From the IMG/VR virus record IMGVR_UViG_3300033429_000014, positions 1 through 29,539 of that record: a stretch of DNA of 29,539 nt. The stretch is one strand, 5' to 3'. Both the position numbers and the translations under genes were made by a program. Below, piece by piece: positions 1 through 5,170 of this stretch. The notes beneath the pieces are model-generated. The model saw nothing but the letters and a program-made list of their open reading frames with translations, was not told the DNA's origin and did no database searches. This DNA is from a virus. Every line of letters begins with the position of its first letter. The first letter of the stretch is position 1.

Positions 1-2
1 AT

Positions 3-140
3 GAATTATTGAAAGATGAGGAAGAACAATATTGTAATATAAATGCTAGTTGTTCAAGTTGTGTAAAGTTTTACAATGGACGTTGTTTGCATAAAACTTT
101 AGAAGATGTAGATAGTGAGCTTACTATTGAAAAAAAGTAA
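3..140 (+). CDS. Cysteine-rich protein, C-terminal fragment (partial)
   Basis: An open frame enters from the left edge and stops at 138-140, giving 45 visible residues. The fragment contains four cysteines spaced C-x5-C-x2-C-x7-C within about 20 residues, followed by an acidic and then lysine-ending tail. That spacing could bind one zinc ion, but four cysteines alone do not name a family. It reads in the same direction as everything downstream and lies 45 bases ahead of the kinase gene. The start and any N-terminal domain are outside the window. I do not recognise the protein. Confidence 0.55.
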   Translation, partial: ELLKDEEEQYCNINASCSSCVKFYNGRCLHKTLEDVDSELTIEKK

Positions 141-185
141 TGTAATAGCAGAGAAGTTAATAGAAAAAATTACAGGGGGGGTAAA

Positions 186-689
186 ATGAAACAATTAATG
201 TTTACATGTGGTTTACCTAGAAGTGGAAAAACCACATTAAGAAATTATATAGTAGAAAATACAGATTTATTTATAATATCGGCCGACGAGATAAGAATGT
301 TAGTTTATGGCCAGAGATTCTTTAAACAAGGTGAGGAAATAGTGTGGAGTATAAGAAACAAAATATTAGAATATATGCTTCAGCAAAATAAAACTATTTT
401 AATAGATGAAACTAATACATCAATTAGAAGAAGAAAACCAATTATAGAACTTGCTAACTTTTTTAAATGTAATGCAACATGTTTATACTTAGAAACACCT
501 TTGGACATTTGTTTAAAAAGATGTTTAAATGATGATTCATTAAAAGCGGTAATAGAAAGACAAAATAAATATTTTTCTATTCCATTACCAGAAGAGGGAG
601 CAGACATAATAAAACTAAATCACAATAAAAAGTTAGAAGATAATGAAATGTTAAAATGTCTTATAAATCATTTAAATTGCATTATATAA
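186..689 (+). CDS. P-loop kinase, polynucleotide-kinase-like (AAA_33 type)
   Basis: The 167-residue protein begins with a beta strand and a Walker A motif, GLPRSGKTT, at residues 9-17. A conserved aspartate follows in SADEIR (D34), and a hydrophobic strand ends ILIDETN near residue 75. An arginine-rich lid region lies around residues 110-126. This is the layout of the 5'-kinase domain of T4 polynucleotide kinase and related phage and bacterial P-loop kinases, which move the ATP gamma-phosphate to a nucleic acid 5' end or a small molecule. No 3'-phosphatase domain is attached, and the length fits a lone kinase domain. The ATG has a run of G residues (175-181) about 5 bases upstream as ribosome binding site. 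In phages such kinases often serve RNA or DNA end repair. The exact substrate cannot be told from the sequence. Confidence 0.8.
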   Translation: MKQLMFTCGLPRSGKTTLRNYIVENTDLFIISADEIRMLVYGQRFFKQGEEIVWSIRNKILEYMLQQNKTILIDETNTSIRRRKPIIELANFFKCNATCLYLETPLDICLKRCLNDDSLKAVIERQNKYFSIPLPEEGADIIKLNHNKKLEDNEMLKCLINHLNCII

Positions 690-704
690 AGGGAGGTTAA
701 AAAA

Positions 705-1379
705 ATGTCAAGATCAGTTTATCTAAGTCCTTCAACACAAGAGAATAATAAAGGTTGTGGAACTTATGGAACAGAAGAAAAAATGTGTAATAAGATAACA
801 GACATCACAGAAGCAATTTTAAAGCAACATAATATAATAGTGTATAGAAATAAACCTACTATGTATTTAACGCAATTAGTAGCAGATAGTAACAATAAAC
901 ATCCAGATGTTCATTTGGCCATTCACACGAATGCGGGAGGAGGTCGAGGAGCAGAAGTATATTGTTATAAATTTGGGGGAAATGGTGAAAAATTAGCAAA
1001 AAATATTTACTCATTATTAGCACCATTAACACCAACAAGTGATCGAGGAATAAAACAAGGGTTTAACTTTTATGGGATAGGAAAGCATATGTACGAAGTA
1101 GCATATACATCAGCACCAGCATCATTAGTAGAAATTGCATTTCATGATAACGTAAATGATGCAGCGTGGATAGCAAATAACACCAAGAAGATAGGGGAAG
1201 TATTAGCAAAAGGTATTTTAAACTATTTCAATATAAGTTATAAAGCGTTTACAATGGAAACAAAAGAAGAAGTATTTTATAGAGTTGTAACAGGCTCTTT
1301 TAAAAACAAAGAAAATGCAGAACAAAGGGTAAAAGAATTAAAAGAAAAAGATTACGATTCTTTTATAGAAAAGAGGTAA
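705..1379 (+). CDS. Endolysin: N-acetylmuramoyl-L-alanine amidase (Amidase_3) with C-terminal half SPOR repeat
   Basis: The enzyme is expected to cut the bond between N-acetylmuramic acid and L-alanine in peptidoglycan and so release phage at the end of infection. The catalytic domain covers about residues 3-176. It opens with YLSPSTQENNKG and a TEE pair (residues 23-25), carries H74 in LAIHTNAGG as a zinc ligand, and has the catalytic glutamate E143 in LVEIAFHDN. The first histidine of the usual DPGHGG motif is absent, as I recall for phage amidases of clostridial type. Residues 190-224, with YRVVTGSFKNKENAEQRV, match the first half of a SPOR repeat, a glycan-binding fold, and the protein ends there. 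There is no signal peptide, so export should depend on a holin. The ribosome binding site is GGGAGG, 8 bases before the ATG. Confidence 0.9.
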   Translation: MSRSVYLSPSTQENNKGCGTYGTEEKMCNKITDITEAILKQHNIIVYRNKPTMYLTQLVADSNNKHPDVHLAIHTNAGGGRGAEVYCYKFGGNGEKLAKNIYSLLAPLTPTSDRGIKQGFNFYGIGKHMYEVAYTSAPASLVEIAFHDNVNDAAWIANNTKKIGEVLAKGILNYFNISYKAFTMETKEEVFYRVVTGSFKNKENAEQRVKELKEKDYDSFIEKR

Positions 1380-2030
1380 ATGATGACAGACGTTATAACT
1401 AATAGTAAAGCGTTATGGGACGCTCATTATGATAAGCAAATAGGAAGAGGTATATTTGATTATGATAGACATTTATTGGTTAAGCTAAAACACATAGTAA
1501 TGAGACAGTTATTAATAACTAAAGTACTAGATATAGGCTCAGGAAATGGGGAGCTTACCATGGTGCTACGAAAAGATTTAAAGCTAGAAGCTTATGGAAT
1601 AGATATAAGTAATAGAATTGTTACTTGGTTAAATAACCAAATAAAAACAACTGTAAGAGATAGAACAGGACAAACTAAAACAATTAAGTTATTTAAGTAC
1701 TTAGATATAAACCAAGATACTTATAAAACAAAGCAAGGAAAAGAAGTTAAAATAGAAAACTTTCTAGCATGTTACAATTGTATTATAATTAATAAAACTT
1801 TAGAGTATATAGATAGTAAAGTATTAGATAAAATAAAAGGTTATTGTATAGTTGTTATAAGTAATAAAAAAGAAACAAAAGAAAAGATGATAGAGCTATT
1901 AATAAGTAAAGGTTTTAAACAAGCTACTTCAAAAGATGTAATAGAAGAATATAGAGAAGTAAGACCAGAGTTAACAGAAAACATTTATATAAGGGGACTT
2001 GTTAAAACTTTAAAGAAAAGACCTAAATAA
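1380..2030 (+). CDS. Class I SAM-dependent methyltransferase-like protein
   Basis: The 216-residue protein has the S-adenosylmethionine-binding motif I VLDIGSGNG at residues 49-57. An acidic residue at the end of the second strand follows (YGIDIS, D75), which are the two main cofactor contacts of class I methyltransferases. The later part has alternating strands and helices typical of the fold. I see no DPPY-type motif of DNA amino-methyltransferases and no cysteine-nucleophile PC motif, so the substrate is unknown. Its start abuts the endolysin stop codon with no gap, and its ribosome binding site (GAGG) lies inside the last endolysin codons, so the two are probably translationally coupled. 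It may modify DNA, RNA, a protein or a small molecule. Confidence 0.75.
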   Translation: MMTDVITNSKALWDAHYDKQIGRGIFDYDRHLLVKLKHIVMRQLLITKVLDIGSGNGELTMVLRKDLKLEAYGIDISNRIVTWLNNQIKTTVRDRTGQTKTIKLFKYLDINQDTYKTKQGKEVKIENFLACYNCIIINKTLEYIDSKVLDKIKGYCIVVISNKKETKEKMIELLISKGFKQATSKDVIEEYREVRPELTENIYIRGLVKTLKKRPK

Positions 2031-2055
2031 ATAAACTATAAAAAGGAAGTGTAAA

Positions 2056-2364
2056 ATGTTATTAAAAAAAGTAACATACTTAGATGATAATGAAAAAGAA
2101 ATAGAAGTTGATTTGGCAAAAGATGATTATTTATTCTGTTTATATGATGGAAAAGAAAAGAGAGATATAGAAAAGGTGGAATTTAAAAACTTTATGTCCT
2201 CAACAAATGGTACAATAATAAGAGCTTTTATGTCCAATATAATGATGTTATTTGACTGTTTCTATAAAGGTATGAGAAGCAGTAAAAGTTTAAAAGTAAA
2301 AAACACAACAGAGCAAGCAGAAAAGTTATATAAAAATAAAGATATAAACTCCAAATTAAACTAG
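2056..2364 (+). CDS. Hypothetical protein, 102 aa
   Basis: I do not recognise this protein. The N-terminal half is acidic with likely beta strands, the middle holds a short hydrophobic stretch (SNIMMLFDCFYKG) that may be an amphipathic helix, and the C-terminal 30 residues are lysine-rich and probably disordered. The ATG follows a clear AAGGAAG ribosome binding site about 8 bases upstream. It sits 25 bases after the methyltransferase gene and 8 bases before the next gene, consistent with one operon. It has no signal peptide and no clear membrane segment. Confidence 0.65.
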   Translation: MLLKKVTYLDDNEKEIEVDLAKDDYLFCLYDGKEKRDIEKVEFKNFMSSTNGTIIRAFMSNIMMLFDCFYKGMRSSKSLKVKNTTEQAEKLYKNKDINSKLN

Positions 2365-2372
2365 GTGATATA

Positions 2373-2723
2373 ATGAATATATTAAAAAGTATTTTAATTA
2401 AAAGAAAAATAATAAAAAAAAGAAATAAAAAGATAATTAACTCATTAATAAAAATAAAGTTTGAAGCACCAAATGGTAATATGCAATTAGAAGTATTAAA
2501 GGAAAAGTTTCCAGAGTTAAAAGAAGGGGATATAATAGAAGGTACTAATTATTTATTTCAAGTACTATATAGTTATCTACATTTAATTAGTAAGAAAGAA
2601 ATAAAAGAAACCTTTTATAAAATTAGTACTAACACTTTAGAAAACTTTAGAACAGATTGGACTATAAAAAATGAGTATGTTAAAGAGAGTTTTAATAAAA
2701 AAAGGTATAGTAAGAGAGCTTGA
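2373..2723 (+). CDS. Hypothetical protein with V-L-K-x-K-F module (tandem family, member 1)
   Basis: The 116-residue basic protein begins MNILKSILIKR and carries a segment of about 50 residues centred on VLKEKF (41-46). That segment resembles parts of the two genes that follow, so this is probably one member of a small tandem family. The N-terminus also resembles that of the next gene, which begins MSMLKRVLIKK. No catalytic motif is visible and I do not know the function. The ribosome binding site is AGGTGA, 5 bases before the ATG. Its 3' end overlaps the next gene by 53 bases in a different frame. Confidence 0.65.
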   Translation: MNILKSILIKRKIIKKRNKKIINSLIKIKFEAPNGNMQLEVLKEKFPELKEGDIIEGTNYLFQVLYSYLHLISKKEIKETFYKISTNTLENFRTDWTIKNEYVKESFNKKRYSKRA

Positions 2724-3384
2724 GAAACCTTTAGGAAGTGAAGAGTATAAAAGTTTACTAATGAAGTTAGCAAAAACAAAGCTAATAAAAGAAAGAATTA
2801 AGGAAGATAAAACACTAGACATAGAGGTAAAAAAAACTATTGATCTAGGTTTTAATAAATTATTAGAAGAAGTAAAAAAGGAAGCTAAGAATAAAGAGAT
2901 AGAAGCAGACCCTTATTATATTGAGGGAGCTGTTAACTATTTGACAAATAAGTATTTAAATAAAACAATAGACATTGAGTTTTATAGAGGGAATCACATA
3001 GTTCAAGTAAAAGTATTAAAGCAATATTTCAAATGTAAAACAGGGCAAAGAATACACGCACTAGTATCACCTGTTATAAATGCGATAAAAAACGATGAAA
3101 TAAGAACTAATAAAGTATTTAATTTATTAAAGTCTATAGGTAAGGAAGAGTATTTAGAAAAAACTCATAACATGATAATTTATACCCCTAGTGTAGAAAA
3201 CTATTTACAAGTAAAAGAAACTACTATAGAAACATTAGAACCAATAAACGACTTATTATTAAATAAAGAAGAAACAGATATAGTAATTAGTATACAGAAT
3301 GATAAAGAATTGGTTACTGAGTATTTAAAGATTAAAGATAAAATACCAAAAAGTATAAATATAGGTAAAGAAAGAATTTGCTAA
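2671..3384 (+). CDS. Hypothetical protein with V-L-K-x-Y-F module (tandem family, member 2)
   Basis: This 237-residue lysine- and glutamate-rich protein is probably largely helical. Residues about 100-150 contain VLKQYF (115-120) in a setting like that of its neighbours on both sides: a short strand with an asparagine before it, then an isoleucine-rich helix after it. The start lies inside the previous gene and has only a weak ribosome binding site. I keep it because the N-terminus MSMLKRVLIKKGIV resembles that of the upstream protein, and no later start retains that match. The function is unknown. A shorter protein from a later start is possible. Confidence 0.65.
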   Translation: MSMLKRVLIKKGIVRELEKPLGSEEYKSLLMKLAKTKLIKERIKEDKTLDIEVKKTIDLGFNKLLEEVKKEAKNKEIEADPYYIEGAVNYLTNKYLNKTIDIEFYRGNHIVQVKVLKQYFKCKTGQRIHALVSPVINAIKNDEIRTNKVFNLLKSIGKEEYLEKTHNMIIYTPSVENYLQVKETTIETLEPINDLLLNKEETDIVISIQNDKELVTEYLKIKDKIPKSINIGKERIC

Positions 3385-3403
3385 TTAAAAGGAAATAAGA
3401 ATA

Positions 3404-3784
3404 ATGAAGCCTTTAAAAAAGATATTAAATAAAATAATAGAGCAAAGTGAAAAAGAAAAAGAGTTAGAAGATTTGTATAGAATTGAAAAGCAATTAACAG
3501 ATGTAGCAGCACAAAATATAAATGTAATACAAGAAGGACCATTTATAAGAAACATAAGTTTTAAAACAAATACCATTAAAAATATGTTTACCTGCAGAGT
3601 ATTGAAAGATTATTTTTATAATATACCAAAAGATTATATATTTGAAGTTTCAATATTAGCATTTGATAAAATAAAAGCGAAAGTAAATGCCAATCTTACT
3701 ATAGAGGAGTTATCACAATTCATATTCCAATTGTTATTTCGAGAAGGGTACTATATAATTAAGAGGGGGATAAATGATGAGTAG
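3404..3784 (+). CDS. Hypothetical protein with V-L-K-x-Y-F module (tandem family, member 3)
   Basis: The 126-residue protein has a helical, charged N-terminus (MKPLKKILNKIIEQSEKEK). From about residue 50 it carries the same module as its two upstream neighbours, with VLKDYF at residues 66-71 followed by an isoleucine/phenylalanine-rich strand and helix. The ATG has an AAGGAAAT ribosome binding site. The last codons overlap the start of the next small gene in an ATGATGAG junction, which suggests translational coupling. The function is unknown. Confidence 0.65.
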   Translation: MKPLKKILNKIIEQSEKEKELEDLYRIEKQLTDVAAQNINVIQEGPFIRNISFKTNTIKNMFTCRVLKDYFYNIPKDYIFEVSILAFDKIKAKVNANLTIEELSQFIFQLLFREGYYIIKRGINDE

Positions 3785-3929
3785 TCACAGCAGGAACAAT
3801 AAAAAGATTGTAATATCATTATTAAAAGAAATTAATAAATTATTAGAAATGATGGACCAGGAAGAAAACATAAAACTTATAGATGAGGTTATAGATAACT
3901 TAAATGAAAACAAGAAACACACAGAGTAA
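3774..3929 (+). CDS. Small hypothetical protein, 51 aa
   Basis: A short frame overlaps the end of the previous gene by 11 bases and is preceded by a very strong ribosome binding site, GAGGGGG, about 4 bases upstream. Two ATG codons are adjacent (3774 and 3777) and either may be used. The protein is helical and charged, with the core IVISLLKEINKLLEMMDQ followed by IKLIDEVIDNLNENK, which looks like a short helical hairpin. The strong ribosome binding site and the tight junction are the main evidence that it is real. I do not recognise it. Confidence 0.55.
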   Translation: MMSSHSRNNKKIVISLLKEINKLLEMMDQEENIKLIDEVIDNLNENKKHTE

Positions 3930-4077
3930 ATATAATATCACAGGTGGATTTATTGGTGCTATAGGTGATAATGTAAAAAGTAATACTATTAAATGTAATA
4001 ACAACAGTGGTAATATATTTCAAGATGTGGCAAGAAGATATTTTAAAGAAAATAAAATAATAAAAAAGGAAGAATAA
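3904..4077 (+). CDS. Small hypothetical protein, 57 aa, with GGFIGAIGDN motif
   Basis: The frame begins inside the end of the previous small gene and ends 4 bases before the next ATG, filling the gap exactly. The N-terminal half contains NITGGFIGAIGDNV followed by an asparagine-rich stretch. Glycine-x-x-glycine and GDN patterns of this kind occur in short beta-strand repeats attached to signalling and defence proteins. The C-terminal half is a basic helix (DVARRYFKENKIIKKE). The nearest ribosome binding site is weak (GAGG around 3886), so expression probably depends on coupling to the upstream gene. The function is unknown. Confidence 0.45.
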   Translation: MKTRNTQSKYNITGGFIGAIGDNVKSNTIKCNNNSGNIFQDVARRYFKENKIIKKEE

Positions 4078-4081
4078 CAAA

Positions 4082-4843
4082 ATGTTATATAAAATAATAG
4101 CTGGTGTAGGCAAGAAAAAGAAATTAAAAATTAAAAGAGATAAGATAATAGATTTGTTAGAAGAAACAACAGCAAGTGTTGAAGTATTTAAGGGAAGAAT
4201 AGAAATATTTTGTGATGACGATATAACAAAAGTATTAGACTTACTAAGGGATAAAAGTATTGAATACTTTATAGAAAGCACAAGTAAAACAATTAAAGAA
4301 AATAGGGCAATTACAAGGAAAGGAACTTTAGTAGCAAGCAAAGAAGAATTAATAAAACAAATGTTTAAAAGTATGGATGAACATTTTAAGTTGTTGAAAT
4401 ATCAAAATACATTATATGCAGATAAAGAAAAAGTAGATATTGATATTTTATTAAATAGTTATAAGGAAGAGATTTCTTTATTAGCAAAAGAAATAAATAA
4501 AATAAACAAGGAAGTAACAGAAGGACCACAAGAAAATATTAGAGAACCACAGGAAATAAATATTAAAACCCCTGTAGTAAATGATAAAGTTATTGGAGCA
4601 TTAAGAGAAAAAGTTATATTACAATATGATATAGCATTTGAATTATTTGATAGTAATAATGATATTAATACATATAGTAAGGTATTAGATGTTTGTGGAC
4701 AATTAAAAAACAATTATAATATAGATACAGAAGTTGGGAAAGCACTTGATAAAACTATATTAGTAGGGTTTGCAAAAGATCAACAATATATAATAAATCT
4801 TTTAAATGCTAAAGGAGTAGTGTTTGTTAGTGAAGGGATATAA
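4082..4843 (+). CDS. Hypothetical protein, 253 aa, two helical halves joined by a linker
   Basis: I do not recognise this protein. It starts with a basic segment (VGKKKKLKIKRDK), followed by a mixed strand-helix region to about residue 155. A proline/glutamate-rich linker (TEGPQENIREPQEINIK) comes next, then a C-terminal helical domain of about 85 residues beginning DKVIGALREKVI. No Walker, HTH or zinc motif is visible. The ribosome binding site AAGGAAG lies about 10 bases before the ATG. It is the last gene before the non-coding interval that precedes the virion genes. Confidence 0.65.
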   Translation: MLYKIIAGVGKKKKLKIKRDKIIDLLEETTASVEVFKGRIEIFCDDDITKVLDLLRDKSIEYFIESTSKTIKENRAITRKGTLVASKEELIKQMFKSMDEHFKLLKYQNTLYADKEKVDIDILLNSYKEEISLLAKEINKINKEVTEGPQENIREPQEINIKTPVVNDKVIGALREKVILQYDIAFELFDSNNDINTYSKVLDVCGQLKNNYNIDTEVGKALDKTILVGFAKDQQYIINLLNAKGVVFVSEGI

Positions 4844-4861
4844 ATTAATTGCTATGTTGTA

Positions 4862-4890
4862 TTGATTTATACCAATATTAGCTTTATAAT
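4862..4890 (+). promoter_or_regulatory. Candidate sigma-A promoter for the tRNA-like RNA
   Basis: TTGATT at 4862-4867 and a perfect TATAAT at 4885-4890 are separated by 17 bases. A transcript would begin near 4897 and run through the palindrome and the tRNA-like sequence. In DNA this AT-rich a chance match is quite possible, so the call rests on the exact spacing and the position in the only long gap without a gene. Confidence 0.45.
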
Positions 4891-4916
4891 TACTATTGTT
4901 ACTTGCTTTATATAAG

Positions 4917-4942
4917 GTTTTAACATCGGGAAATGTTAAAAC
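4917..4942. promoter_or_regulatory. Perfect 10-bp palindrome with 6-base loop
   Basis: GTTTTAACAT at 4917-4926 and its exact reverse complement at 4933-4942 flank CGGGAA. A T-rich stretch starts only about 10 bases later, so as a terminator it would be poor. It sits about 20 bases downstream of the predicted start of transcription, so it could be an operator or the folded 5' end of the RNA. Which of these is true cannot be told from sequence. Confidence 0.5.
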
Positions 4943-4968
4943 ATCAATATTTTTGTGTAACATTTAGA

Positions 4969-5036
4969 AGGGTAATAGCTTAATCGGGAAAGTGCCAGAT
5001 TATCTGGTTATACAAGTTCGAATCTTGTTTACCCTT
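4969..5036 (+). ncRNA. tRNA-like RNA with a 3-nt anticodon loop
   Basis: The sequence folds as a cloverleaf of 67 nt plus discriminator. The acceptor stem is 7/7 (AGGGTAA with TTACCCT), and positions 8-9 are TA. The D stem is GCTT with AAGT (one G-U pair) around the canonical loop AATCGGGA. The T stem is ACAAG with CTTGT around TTCGAAT. The anticodon stem is a perfect 5 bp (CCAGA 4995-4999, TCTGG 5003-5007), but its loop is only TTA (5000-5002) instead of 7 nt. The variable region is TTAT and no CCA is encoded. It cannot decode as drawn. It may be a tRNA mimic, a decoy for an anticodon nuclease, a damaged tRNA gene or part of an attachment site. An alternative 3-bp stem with a 7-nt loop would lack U33. 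Confidence 0.7.
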
Positions 5037-5052
5037 TAGTAAGTAAAACAAT

Positions 5053-5083
5053 TTGGGCAATAGGATAAATAAAACTATATAAT
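5053..5083 (+). promoter_or_regulatory. Candidate promoter for the virion operon
   Basis: TTGGGC at 5053-5058 is followed 17 bases later by TATATA (5076-5081), which overlaps a perfect TATAAT (5078-5083) at 19 bases. Transcription would begin near 5090, just before the hairpin that precedes the first virion gene. The -35 match is weak, so this is a candidate only. Confidence 0.35.
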
Positions 5084-5094
5084 ACTCTTTTGAG

Positions 5095-5154
5095 AGGTCT
5101 TAACTTATTGGAAAATCGTTAGATAATCCTTTAGGCTTAAGACCTTATTTTTTT
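5095..5154 (+). terminator. Hairpin with T-run in the leader of the virion operon
   Basis: AGGTCTTAA (5095-5103) pairs perfectly with TTAAGACCT (5137-5145) and is followed at once by TATTTTTTT (5146-5154). The loop is long, 33 bases, and contains a smaller ATC-GTTA-GAT hairpin. The T-run ends only 3 bases before the AGGAGG of the next gene. It could end transcription of the upstream RNA, act as an attenuator, or stabilise the leader of the virion transcript. Confidence 0.6.
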
Positions 5155-5170
5155 GTTAGGAGGTGTAACA

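Noticed and set aside
4969-5036. A functional ochre-suppressor tRNA, because TTA (reading UAA) lies in the anticodon loop
   Set aside because: The loop is 3 nt in the 5-bp stem. In the alternative 3-bp stem with 7-nt loop, position 33 is A instead of U, and G-U and T-T pairs are needed. No in-frame TAA readthrough is needed for any gene here.
5017-5036. Attachment site (attP) in the 3' end of a tRNA gene
   Set aside because: No integrase is in the window and the D-arm and acceptor 5' strand are present too, which an attP fragment does not need. It cannot be fully excluded without the rest of the genome.
5153-5170. TTG start of the receptor-binding gene at 5153
   Set aside because: It falls at the end of the terminator-like T-run and lies upstream of the AGGAGG that serves ATG 5171.
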